Source: Epiperipatus broadwayi (lineage: Eukaryota > Onychophora > Udeonychophora > Euonychophora > Peripatidae). From it: a stretch of 64,000 nucleotides of DNA. This document shows positions 11,183 through 22,119 of this stretch, in pieces. Location of the stretch: NCBI GenBank assembly GCA_028023455.1, contig JAQFVV010000012.1:15702364-15766363 (forward strand), written 5' to 3'. A model generated the notes under the pieces. That model had not been told where the DNA came from, made no database searches, and saw only the letters and a list, made by a program, of their open reading frames with translations. A program made the position numbers and the translations under genes. Positions within the stretch are counted from its first letter, which is position 1. Each line of letters begins with the position of its first letter.

Positions 11183-11471
11183 GTAAGAACTTTAAAATTT
11201 GCTTATATTGAAATTTTTATTATTATTCAAGTTTTTTTTTTCTGTTTAAATTTATATGAATTATGTAAATAAACTATGACAACACTATCACTGAAATGTA
11301 ATAATCTATATGCAATTATATATAAATACAAATCAAAAGCTAAAGTTTATTTAATATTTTAGATATTAATTATTTGGAGTATTGAAACTTTAGAGTACAC
11401 AGTCAAAATAAGAGTCATAGATCACATGACCCTATCTCTTAAGCTTGTAAGTTATAAACAATGAGGATTGC

Positions 11472-11614
11472 CAATTCCTCAACAAGCTTTGTGATAAATG
11501 CTTAGCCAGGGCCAGCACGAAACCATGGTCAGGGGTTTGGGGAGGGGTTCCTGACAGAGATATTTTAAGTGCTGGCTCTGGTAAGCATTTATCACAAAGC
11601 TTGTAGAGGAATTG
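11472..11614. repeat. fold-back element with G-rich apical loop
   Basis: The arms 11472-11518 and 11569-11614 are near-perfect inverted complements of about 46 bp (CAATTCCTC outside, GCTGGC/GCCAGC inside). Within the 50 bp loop a second 6 bp stem (GTCAGG 11528-11533 with CCTGAC 11550-11555) encloses three runs of four G separated by TTT and A. A MITE-type palindrome is the simplest reading. A small structured RNA is possible. Confidence 0.7.
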
Positions 11615-11763
11615 GGGTGCTTATATTATAGATAAAGATGCCGTTGGATGGCGCCGTTTTCACACTAAAACTATAAAATATGAACATTCACGGGCTGTTG
11701 ATTTTAATAATTTTTCTGTTTGTAATGCGAAAATAAAAACAAAACAAAATCGACTTTTTTACA

Positions 11764-12740
11764 TATTTTTTATTAACGTATACAATAATAAATCGTCTTT
11801 TTTAAATATTATTTTTTATTAACGTATACAATAATAATAAACAAATTCCTATTTGATACGTCTATTTATTAGAAAAATTAATTTTCTATCGTATATTTTT
11901 TACTTGTGTTACGGCTTTTTTTTTAAGCAATTTTCTATCAGATATTTTTTTACTTGTGTTACGGCTTTTTTTTTGTTGTTGTTGTTTAACAGATAAACAT
12001 ATATTATGGCTATTTTTTATTTCAAATAAAAAGTAACAGTTGTTAGTGTTAAGTTTAGGATTAGTTTTAGGGTTAGTGTTCTGTTTTTTGTAATGCTAAA
12101 ATAAAAAATATTAAAATCTTACTTTTTTTTTAGTAACATTTCTAAAATAAATGATAAAAGTAAATACTTACTATATTCAACAAAGTATAATAGTATTCTG
12201 AGAAAGTAAATAAAGTAAAACTTTTTTAAACAACAAACACATATTATTTTTTATTAACGTATACAATAATAAATCGTCTTTTTTAAATATTATTTTTTTA
12301 TTAACGTATACAATAATAGTAAACAAATTACTATTTGATACATCTATTTATTAGAAAAATTAATTTTCTATCATATATTTTTTTACTTGTGTTACGGCTT
12401 TTTTTTTAGCAATTTTCTATCAGATATTTTTTTGCTTGTGTTACGGCTTTTTTTTTTTATTGTTGTTGTTTAACAGATAAACATATATTACGGCTATTTT
12501 TTATTTCAAATAAAAAGTAACAGTTGTTAGTATTAAGTTTAGAGTTAGTTTTAGGATTAGTTTTAGGGTTAGTGTTCTGTTTTTTGTAATGCTAAAATAA
12601 AAAATATTAAAATCATACTTTTTTTTTAGTAACATTTCTAAAATAAATGATAAAAATAAACGTTTACTATATTCAACAAACTATAATAGTATTCTGAGAA
12701 AGTAAATAAAGTAAAACTTTTTTAAACAACAACAAACACA
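11764..12740. repeat. 481 bp tandem duplication
   Basis: Two direct copies (about 11764-12240 and 12245-12740) repeat at a 481 bp offset and share ATTAACGTATACAATAATA, ACTTGTGTTACGGC and GTTAGTGTTCTG blocks. Each copy holds two shorter internal repeats. It is rich in T runs and non-coding. It sits beside the Merlin remnant and may be part of that element. Confidence 0.75.
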
Positions 12741-13158
12741 CACATATATATATGAAAGTTACAAAAAGAGTTTATAATTGTACTTTTCTTAAAGATGTTA
12801 CATTTTATTATTGTTGTTTTGTGTTCCCCGCTTTTTTTTTTTTTGATTTCAAAAATAATGATAACAAAGATTAAAACTTGTTACACTTTCTTTTTTAAAC
12901 TATAAATAACAGTAAAATAATGAGTTTTTAATAACAAATTGATAACTTTTGAAGTTTTTATACAATAACAACTATAAAAATATAATCTCAACATATTTAA
13001 AAAGAAATAATAAATACAACAACAAAAATTTAATATTTTCTAAATATACACATATATACCTCAATTTTTAATATAAAAATTTAAAAACTTTAACATTTGT
13101 AAATAAAAAAAAATGAAAATAATAATAAACAACAACTCTTAAAAATATTTAAAGCAAC
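12741..13158. other. AT-rich 3' flank of the Merlin transposase
   Basis: No gene seen. It is mostly A/T with an (AT)-type microsatellite near 12740-12753 and long T runs. Confidence 0.5.
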
Positions 13159-14051
13159 TTATTGGGAGTGGTGGGTCAAAGACATCTCTGAAAGTATGGC
13201 CAAGTAAACATCTTCATTCTTGTGTAGACATCGCCACATAAATTCTGAAAGGTAGTTGGACCGAACTTGCCAGTGAGTTCCACGTTCTTTTTTATTTTTC
13301 CATTTTAAAAGTCCCCAAAGTCGCTCGATAGTCTGTGAGCGCCCGTGGAAGGGTCCACAAAATTGTAGGTGTGATTAACTGTCATATGATGGAACCCTGA
13401 CGCCTCAAGATCTGCAGTCTTATAACCTTTCCAACAGTCTGAAAAGATAGTCGATCCGACCTTGATGTTGTTTTTCAGCGCTTGTAAAAGTATTGCTGCA
13501 GATCGGCAAGGAATACATTTCAGAAAACATTCATGTGTCTCGCGGCATACACCTCCCAAGATCTACTGTTGAGGTAGTATTCTTCCCTGATGATTTTTTC
13601 TCCTACTAAACAGAGTTTCATCAACTTCAACTGTCAGACCGGGCCCGCCAATTTGACAGCAGGCTCCCGCTGACAGACTCTCAGCACACAGCTCTCGCAG
13701 GCCGTTTGTCCAATGTAAAATGGCACATCGTCCGATACTCAGTTCTGTCTGAATGGCTTGAATAGTCAGTTGTTCGCGGCTCCAGTAATATATAAGTCGT
13801 AAAGCTTGAACAAACAGAATTCTGGAGCCGTCGAACCAAGTATGCTTTCGAATGGAACACATTCGTCTGCATGAATGCAACGGACAGTGAAATTGAGCCA
13901 CTCCTTTATAAAAACATATCTTCATGTCAAGTCCACAATTACATTTTTTCGAATGTGGAAGCACATTCATTGCTTGCAGATAGGATACAGCATTAGATTC
14001 TGTTGTTGGTAAATCAGTGAATCTAACAACATGTGTGATTTCCTGCGCCAT
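13159..14051 (-). pseudogene. Merlin (ISXO2-like) DDE transposase, broken
   Basis: The minus-strand frame starts with ATG at 14051 (MAQEITHVVRF) and ends with TAA at 13159-13161, close to the usual ~300 codons. An N-terminal zinc-binding-like Cys/His region (CNCGLDMKICFYKGVAQFHC) is followed by the DDE domain: VEVDETLFSRRK (first Asp), IFSDCWKGYK (second Asp) and NHTYNFVDPSTGAH leading to TIERLW (Glu). This order is diagnostic of ISXO2/IS1595-like transposases, whose eukaryotic branch is the Merlin superfamily. A TAG replaces the expected Trp codon between 13558 and 13563. A one-base frameshift near 13325 separates NHTYNFVDPSTGAH from TIERLW. The copy is therefore inactive, but decay is mild. 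Confidence 0.9.
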
Positions 14052-14368
14052 ATTGTTTATTTCTTGGAATGTTACGAATAGTACGTTACTTTACGCGTTA
14101 ACGAATTGCAACTCACGAAAAACATAGATCTTTAACATTTTCACAATTAAAACTTAAATACAGTATGTTTTAGAAATTCTTAGAATTATTACTTTACCAA
14201 ATCTGAACATTTTAATCCTTTAAAATAAAAAAAAATTCAATGAAAACAACATTTCCATCAGATTCAAATACAAACTCTCTCATCTCAAGTCATAACTGTT
14301 TTATAAATTGTGCAAATTCGCAAAATATATTTGCTTCCATGCAACATACATGCTGTACTGCGATGCGA
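14052..14368. other. 5' flank of the Merlin transposase
   Basis: No gene seen. It probably contains the promoter region of the transposase, but no clear TATA box in the correct orientation was found. Confidence 0.35.
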
Positions 14369-14462
14369 CATAGTGGCCCGCATTCTGTAGCACAACAAAA
14401 AAGTTGTACTATTGACATAGCGGCCTGCATTCTGTAGCACAACGAAAAAGTTGTACTATTGA
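14369..14462. repeat. two 47 bp tandem repeats with small hairpins
   Basis: The sequence CATAG[TC]GGCC[CT]GCATTCTG starts at 14369 and again at 14416. Each unit contains an ACAAC...GTTGT hairpin. These could be transposase-binding sub-terminal repeats of the Merlin element, as direct repeats near transposon ends often are. That role is inference. Confidence 0.65.
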
Positions 14463-15000
14463 AAACGTGGGTTCGAACGTGTCAGCCACGGAAACAGCAT
14501 TTTAATGTGTTTTGGCGCGAAAAGCGTGCCTTGGAGCGGTGCCTTTAGCTATAAGATGAGTACCGGAATTGGTTTAGAGTACACAATTTGTATTATTGAA
14601 ACTTTTTTTAAATATACAAATTTGTACTTAAAAATAGAAATAACATCGTCAAATTTGAATTTTTTAAATTTATATCTCAATGATACCCTCCATGGTACAC
14701 AACTTCAATGGTTAGTCCAATTCTTTAATATTTACAAATCTTTGGACACCTTCACTTGAGAAATCTCTTAATTTATGATACCATTATATACATTTTTAAT
14801 TTTTGCAGGCGTTTTAATTTTTCTATACTTATGCCTTTTTTGTTTGATTTGAAGTTGTTTGGAATTATTTATGCTAAACCATTAAAAACATCATATAAAT
14901 CACAATTTTTTATGCTTACACAAGCTATTAAAACAGTAGCAAATTTTTTAACACAATAGTGCTTTATTATGCAAAGTATAGTAATTAATAGATACTAGAA
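14463..15000. other. AT-rich interval
   Basis: It begins with a GTTCGAAC-containing, GC-richer stretch (14463-14560). No gene or RNA is supported there or to its right. Confidence 0.35.
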
Positions 15001-15002
15001 GA

Positions 15003-15115
15003 TTGTGCATTGTAATCCCTGTCTAGTATCTTCCCAATCAATATTCATAGACTAGTGTCTAGCTTATGGCTCTCATCAGTGAAGAATCTTGGATCTGGGA
15101 ACTTGTAATAGGTGG
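15003..15115 (-). repeat. decayed hammerhead-repeat copy
   Basis: The reverse complement matches 19480-19600: CTGATGA (15073-15079), then GACAC in place of GAAAC, TAGTC (15050-15054), and a downstream segment with ATTGGGAAGATACTAGACAGGGATT-like sequence. Stem I complementarity is largely lost and the catalytic GAAA is mutated, so it is an inactive relic of the same family. Confidence 0.65.
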
Positions 15116-16074
15116 CATTATTATATGAAAAATTTGCTACTGTTTTAATTATTGATACTGTTGGCAAATGTTGTTTTCAGACCATGGATCATTAAACTTT
15201 TTTTTTAAACATATTCTGCTGAGATTATTGATTATGATTTGGCATTATACATTTATATTTGCTCTAACCTACAATTGTTTGCATTGTTTGGCAACTAAAA
15301 TGGAAAAAAAAATATTTTTAGTTGATGAATAACAAATAAAATTAGAACAATTTATTATTTGATGCAAACCATATATTTTCAATATTGTAAATAGTAGCAT
15401 ACTACCCCTATTCCATATATGAATTGTAGATGGGGTTTTTTTTTTTTGGAGGAAAAAGTAATAACTAGAAACTTCTGTATAGATTTCTTTGGCTCAACTG
15501 TATCCTTGGAAAAGATGGTAATAATCAAAGACTAAGCTCATTGGGTTAAATAATTACAATTGTTTTGCTACCAAGACATGTGCCAAATAGAGGAATCTAC
15601 AATAATAACAAATGGTCACTATTATTTTTATATAAAAAAAATTTAACAAATTAAGATGATGAACAAGCTCAACTCATTCTTCGACAATATTTTAAATCAA
15701 CAAACTCCCCAATATTTAAAGCACACCTCCCCGATAGCAAGAATATCGTATAAATACTACTTGATAATAAAAGAATCTCTTATTATCCTTCTCTCCAAAG
15801 ATCTTATAACACTATTAGTCACCAAATAAATCTTATTGCCATGATCTGATCCAAAAACAAATCTTATAAAATAAGATTAATGTATTTTCATATATTAGAA
15901 TTAATATAATGTGATCTGTTGATTCCACTTTACTGATATTTGGCAAAGTAAATATGATTTGAACAATCATAAAAATAATATGTAATAAACTCAGGTTTTT
16001 TTTTTTACTATAATAATTTCAAGTATTAATTGTGCTACCATGCTGTTGAATAACTGAATGATATTCTAGTAGTG
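15116..16074. other. AT-rich intronic interval
   Basis: No gene or repeat recognised. Confidence 0.4.
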
Positions 16075-18870
16075 ATGTGATGTGATATATTTTGGCTTCT
16101 CCTTAAACGAAGTCAAGAATATCTCAGCAATTATGCTCAGATAAACCTGTTAGCCATTTTATTCTCCATTCCCCACTCTTAAGTCTTCCCATATTCTGGC
16201 CCATCCCATTTCCACAACATAATCTTTGTCAATTCTATGGCCTTTATATCTAAACCCCCCTTATCTCTTCGCAAATCCAACATAAAAACTAATAACTCAC
16301 TTTGTTCATGTCTATTCTCCCATAACTTCATTATCTGTACCCTTTCTGCTTTCAAGCATTTACATTCAATCAACAGGTGCCTAATATTTTCTATACCTTC
16401 CTTACACAATTTGCACACTAAATTATCCATGGTTTTCCATTTACATGTATATTCTCTTGTTGCTAAAGATCCCGTTCGAGCCTTAACTAATAAACTACTT
16501 TCCTTACTATTATCATAAATTAACTCGCATGCAATATTCCGTTTACTTCTATATATATTTAAACTCTTCTTACTCTCCATACTAGTTCTCCATCTCTCCA
16601 ACTCCCTATTTTTTATTAATGCTTCTATTCTTTTATCCCACTCCTTACCACTATAACACTCAACAATCCTCCTAACACAATCATCCCATCTTTTATACAA
16701 GTATATTGATATAAATTCTTTATCCAAATCTTTCGCATACCGCATTACCTTTCTCACCCATCTTGTTACCTGCCCTTTACTCATAACCCAATTGAACACT
16801 ATTTTTGCTATTCTTTTACTATCCATAAACTGCAACCTACCAAACATTTTCATTTTACTTTTTGCATCTCTCATATAAAAACTTGACCATCCCATTTCTC
16901 CTTGAATTGCCTCCTTTGCTGTCCACATCTCTGTATCTAATGCATGTCTTCCTACTTCCCTTTGTACTTTCTCTAAATAATCTAAAACTCTTTTACTAAC
17001 CCATAATGCATCATTACCATATGTTAACCCTGCTACTGTAACTCCTTTCCATACTATTCTAGCTACATCATATTTATTATATGAAAATACTGTTAGTTTC
17101 TTTACCAAACCCTTTCTTTTCTTTGCTTCATTTACCAATTTTTTCTCCCATTCATCCAAGCAATTTTCCTGATTACATAAGATGATTCCCAAATACCTAT
17201 ATCTATCCACCACATTAACTTTATATCCCCCAATAAAAATTCTACATCTTCTCTTTCCCCAGTATTAACCATTATTATATTTGAATTTTCCTCACTAAAT
17301 TTAATCCCCATCTTTTTACCCACTCTTGCACATGTCCTCAACATAATTTCCATATCTTCTCTTCTTTCTGCACACAAAAAGATATCATCTGCAAAAAAAG
17401 ACCCGACAAAATATATACTCCCTTGCCACCTATTAATGGTATCTCTACCCCTCTTCCTAGTCTTTCTATTGCTTTCTCCATTTCACTCAAAAACAACAAA
17501 AACAAAATAGGTGACATAGGGCATTCTTGCCTTAATCCCACCCCATTTTTAACTTTAACTGATTCTATATTCCCTAACTGGTAAGTATAATAATTATTTT
17601 CATATAATTTCTTAATAATATTTACTAAAGCTTCATCCATTCCCAAATTGGCTAACCTTACCCATAATCTATTTCTATTTACTCTATCATATGCTTTCTC
17701 TATATCTATAAAACTCATATATAATGATCTACCTGAATTCCTACTCATCTCCATAAGCAGTGTAATTACAAACAAACTATCTCCTATATGTCTATCTGAC
17801 CTAAAACCTCCTTGCATTTCCCCACTACATTATTCTCTTTCATCCATTTTACAACTCCTCCAGTTACCATATACGAGAAAACTTTATATAAAACTGATGT
17901 TACTGCTATTGGTCTATAATTATTTAACTTTCTATGATCCTTACCCTTTCCTTTAAATAATAATCTTATTCTTGTATTACTCCAACTAATCGGAAAAACT
18001 GTCTTCTGTGCCATTTTATTAAAACATGATAATAACTTTGCTTTTGCTCTATGCCCTAAATTTATTACCATCTCTGCTGCCCATCCATCTAAACCTCTTG
18101 CCTTTCCACTTCTCAATCTCTTCCCTGCCTCATTCAATTCATTTTTTATGAACCTAATATTCCCATTACTAACTGCTTCCATTTTTTCTATCACTACTTC
18201 CTTCACATCTAACATCTTTTCTATATCCATTACATATTTATTTAAGATTCTCTCTACCTCTTCTCTAGAGCTACATTCTATTCCCTCATCATCTATTAAT
18301 ACTATATCTCTTTCCCCTACATTTCTCCTTTTAATGTAATTCCAAAATTTTTTACTCCCATCTGTTCCACTTTTATTAATATCCTCTAACAATTTACTAT
18401 TTAATTTCATCCTCTCTCTATAATTATCCATTTTAGCCAACTTCTTCTTTTCTAAGTACTTTCCCCATTTAACTTTAATATCATTTTCACTTTCTTTGTT
18501 CTTAATACCACACTTATATTCTCTACATGCTTGTTTCCTCTCTTTTACACTTTTACTAACTCTCATTTTTTTATTACTTTTATTCTTCTGTATATTCTCA
18601 ACCAAAACCCTATTTGCCACTTTTTCTATTTCACCACACCAGTCCTTATACTCATCCCCATCCAACTGCTCCATGGTTTCTTCAACTTTTATTTTATATT
18701 CTTTCAACTTATTCTTATCATTCACTCTCTATCCACATCTTTCACTATTATTTCTACCTTTATTTATATCCTTCATCACATTACTAACCATTTCTATTAC
18801 AATAAAATTATGATCACTATGGGAGACATACACTTCACCTACAAGCCCCAGTATACCATAATAATAATAG
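16075..18870 (-). mobile_element. LINE A: 5'-truncated non-LTR retrotransposon with zinc knuckle
   Basis: On the minus strand the order is the end of the endonuclease (VYVSHSDHNFIVIEM, with the catalytic SDH), a charged linker, reverse transcriptase (NYRPIAVTSVLYKVFSYM; motif A SFIDIEKAYDRVNR; motif C FADD), and a long C-terminal domain. That domain has the segments QREVGRHALDTE and AIQGEMGWSSFYMRDAKSK, and a C-x2-C-x8-H-x4-C knuckle (CKLCKEGIENIRHLLIEC). The layout and the QREVGR...IQG-x-MGWSSF block match a LINE family common in chelicerates and other invertebrates. Three single-base frameshifts (about 17800, 17395 and 17200) inactivate it. Its 5' end is cut inside the endonuclease, as in incomplete reverse transcription. 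The 3' end (16075-16140) ends in ATCACATCACATCAC-type repeats. Confidence 0.9.
16085..16140 (-). other. conserved 3' tail of LINE A
   Basis: About 45 bp (TTCTTGACTTCGTTTAAGG core on the minus strand) recur almost without change at 57878-57925. It is probably the 3' end recognised by the LINE reverse transcriptase. Confidence 0.6.
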
Positions 18871-18994
18871 TATCAATTAAAGAAACATTTAATTTAAATA
18901 AACAAATGCATGAAATGCAAAATTTTGAAGAATAAAGTCTTCACTTAGGATGACATTCGAATATCAAGAATGAAAGGGTAACTTAATTTTTAAA

Positions 18995-19242
18995 CATCAC
19001 ATGATCACCATCTCTATACTAGCACATAATTGTTGTAAACAAAGGCAAAAACTCTCCATACAGTACTGCCACCCTGTGCCAAACAGAGTAATCAATGGAT
19101 GCCAGAAGGCTTGTGCATAAAATCCCTATCTAGTGCCTACTCATCCAATATCCCCAGGTACAGGGTGGCACTACTGTATGGAGAGTTTTTGCCTTTGTTT
19201 ACAACAATTATGTGCTAGTATAGAGATAATGATCATGTGATG
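18995..19242. repeat. 86 bp inverted repeat around a truncated unit
   Basis: The arms 18995-19080 and 19157-19242 are about 95% complementary by eye and could form a very long hairpin. The 76 bp between them is the 5' end of the unit on the minus strand. It also reappears inverted relative to 19536-19598. The geometry resembles an insertion with an inverted 5' part (twin priming). Confidence 0.8.
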
Positions 19243-19485
19243 TTTAGTGGTTTAACACCAATCCTTCCTAATAGGATAGTAGTGGCTATGGTTGTTTAAG
19301 AGCCAAAGACACCAAAATGTATGGGTGCTGAATTGAGTTCAGACCCATATGACTATATAAGCTATTGAGCTTAGATTTAAAATATTATTGCGTTTCAATT
19401 TCATTCTCATAGTTTTGTAGTAAAGTAGAGTTAAAAGGTGGCTGCTGGAGGATTGTATTAGATCCTAAGATCTAGGTGCAGTGCT

Positions 19486-19552
19486 CTCAGATCCAAGGCT
19501 CCTCACTGATGATGGCCACAAACCAGAAACTAGTCTGGGGATATTGGATGAG
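19486..19552 (+). ncRNA. type I hammerhead ribozyme
   Basis: The core is complete: CTGATGA (19506-19512), GAAAC (19526-19530) and the cleavage triplet GTC (19533-19535). Stem I pairs 19500-19505 (TCCTCA) with 19536-19541 (TGGGGA, one G-U). After an internal loop it pairs 19491-19496 (ATCCAA) with 19544-19549 (TTGGAT), then CTC with GAG. Stem II is TGG/CCA (19513-19515 with 19523-19525) around a 7 nt loop; its closing pair is U-A instead of the usual G-C. Stem III is minimal (AC/GT with two bases between), but ACTAGT is self-complementary, so a dimer would have a 6 bp stem III. Predicted cleavage is between 19535 and 19536. Confidence 0.75.
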
Positions 19553-19600
19553 TAGGTACTAGATAGGGATTTTATGCACAAGCCTTCTGGCATTTGCCTT

Positions 19601-22110
19601 TGTTAACATAATTTTTTTAATTCATTCATCAACAACATAATTTTTAAATTATCTTCGTAAATAATATAATTTTTATATGTTTAATGATCAAATAACATGC
19701 AGTTTTCAAAAGAAATTCAATTTAAAAAAAAAATAATAATTTTATTTCAAATGTATTCTGAACATTTGGAATTGTCAATCTTATAAAAATTTGTATTCTT
19801 CAAATTTGGATCTGTGGTTTAAAATGAATTGCATATGTGATTTTATAACGTAATTTATGTAGGATAATCACCAATTTTAAAAATTGTAATTCAATATTTC
19901 TGCAATGTAAAGAGTAATTTGTGTACCAAGATTTAAACAAAGATTTCTATAGTATATTTACGGAATTTGGGACTCAAGACATGAGTTAAAGATTTCTATA
20001 GTATGATTAATAAATTTAGGAATCAAGAAATCATAGAGACAGAAACTAAAATTTGCCACCAAAAATATACATTTATTATAAGTAAACATGAATTCTACCA
20101 TATACAAAATTTGGATAACAAATTTCATATTAAAGTCATTTGCAAATACAGGTGCTGTTACATAAAATGCACTACGAGAAAATTAAAATAATTGCCTATC
20201 TAATTGTACATTTAGACATATTATTTATAATGTTTGAATAGTTTTGTATATTACAATTTTGTAAACTTTTGGTTCGAAATTATTTATTTCTTTAAAATAT
20301 TTATTTAAAACGTGTCATTTTCTAACATATTCCCTTATTTATACACATCATATTGACACTATTCTAATATTATGACATAAGCATTTGCTAAGGTTTTAAA
20401 ATAATTTAAGGTATTTGGGATATAATTATTCATGACCAGCTATTTATTATTGACAGGTATAATTACCTCCTGATCACTTAAACTATATGATTATCTGCTA
20501 TTATGCTGGTATAACTAGGAATTTAACCCTTACCTAGTATTTGGCTAAGAAAATTCAGAATATTGTAATTATAATCCTAATTATCATTAAAAAAAAGTAT
20601 GGCTAAGAAATGCTATTTAGTATTATTATTAACTTAATAATAATAGTAATAAAATAGTAAAATCCTTTCAGAAATCACACGTACACAACATTTTAATTTG
20701 CCAATTCCATATAATAAATTAATTAAATGCTTAATTGCCCTACCAATCCATAGGTGATTTACTTCTGCATTGAGGTGATGATAATAAGGTATGTATGTGT
20801 ACTCCTTATTATGCTATGATAATACATTAACATTAAATTACAAAATAAATATGTTGGCTTTATTGTAATCTGTTGACAAGGCACAACAATGCAATTAATA
20901 CATTAGTTACCTTACTTGGCACTGAATATTAGAAATGTCCCTGAAGAGACTATACACTTCAAATTCAAGCTTATCTACTGCTTTCACAATCTAAATATGC
21001 TTTTTCTTTATCTAGGATGGTGGAAAATAAGTATGATATTTTCATGAGAGAGTCTTCTTAAAGCCATAAGAATTATAATAGTAAACAAGCAATGATATAT
21101 TCCAGCACACCTTCTTTGAGGCAAATATATGTGTGGATGTCGTCCTAGCACAGAAAATTGCAACATAGACCAAGAAAATCCTACCTAAGGATTCCACTAT
21201 GTCAACTAAACATGAAGACAATAATATAATATTGGCAAAAAAAAATCAACTCATGAAAAATACCTACAATTGGGAAGAGTGATTCTCAACCCTTCAGTGT
21301 ACCCTCTAACTAGGTAAACAATATCAGAGCTAACTGCATCCCATAAACATCAAGAAAAATAACCTCTACTCTTGGCAAAACAATGTCAAGATAAAATATC
21401 ACCTAAACAAGATAAATAATTTTTCTTTAAAAAAAAAAAAAAATTCTGGATCATGTACAAAACCAATACATAAATATGAATCAAGGTAACTTTAAAATAT
21501 TTTAAATAGCATAATAATACATTGCACGTAACAAGAAACACATATATAACTAATGGTAGTGTAAGATTTAAAATATATATATATTGAACATGACTGGCAA
21601 AATGGGTAAACACTAAATATAATAGAGGTAAAACATATATCAGTAATAATTTTATGATAATAGAATACTGTATCAATTATAACCTTTGTGACCTTCTGAT
21701 AAAGACCCAGTGTTGGCTGTTTACCAATAAATAAATCTATAAATTGCATAATAATGATAAATAATAATAGCTAATATAAAGAAATATATATTTTCTTTAC
21801 CTGAACATATATACCAAATATAAGTTTACCTTAAGTATAAAGATTGGCTATCTTAATATAAAGCTGAGTACTGATTATATATATGTGTAAGGATAGTAAT
21901 CTAGAGCAACTGATGATTGCTGGTTTAGCATGATATACATATATTGGTGATTATTTATCTTTTCAACATGTGTGTGATCAGGTGGGTCAGCAATATGAGA
22001 TGGCACTGAGAATGGTGGGTCGTGTGAAAGTCTAAGTTCGAACCCCGCATATATTACATATATAAATACAGGTTTAAGCCTGTACAATGTCTTAAGCAAA
22101 ATAAAAAATG
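19601..22110. other. AT-rich intronic interval
   Basis: No gene is recognised. The only remarkable piece is at about 21960-22060, a GC-richer segment with a tRNA T-arm-like AGTTCGAACCCC (22037-22048). It may be a SINE head, but no A box or repeat partner was found. Confidence 0.4.
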
Positions 22111-22119
22111 CATGAATTT

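Larger units (their letters stand above)
18995..19600 (+). mobile_element. hammerhead-bearing retroelement, head-to-head arrangement
   Basis: Three parts are seen. A minus-strand segment (19156 down to 18995) starts at TGGGGATATTGG. A plus-strand segment (19157-19535) repeats the last 86 bp of the first as an inverted copy and continues to a hammerhead motif. A plus-strand start of a further unit (19536-19598) again begins TGGGGATATTGG. The full unit therefore begins just after the ribozyme cleavage site and ends with the ribozyme, about 460-470 bp. Such ribozyme-bounded, partly dimeric units are known from retrozymes and from the pseudo-LTRs of Penelope-like elements. No protein is encoded here. 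Confidence 0.65.

Noticed and set aside
16237-18935. Several + strand frames of 63-134 codons
   Set aside because: Antisense shadows of LINE A, rich in Leu/Ser/Phe as expected for the complement of Lys/Glu-rich coding sequence.
21960-22060. tRNA gene
   Set aside because: A T-arm-like sequence is present but no acceptor stem, D-arm or anticodon arm can be folded.
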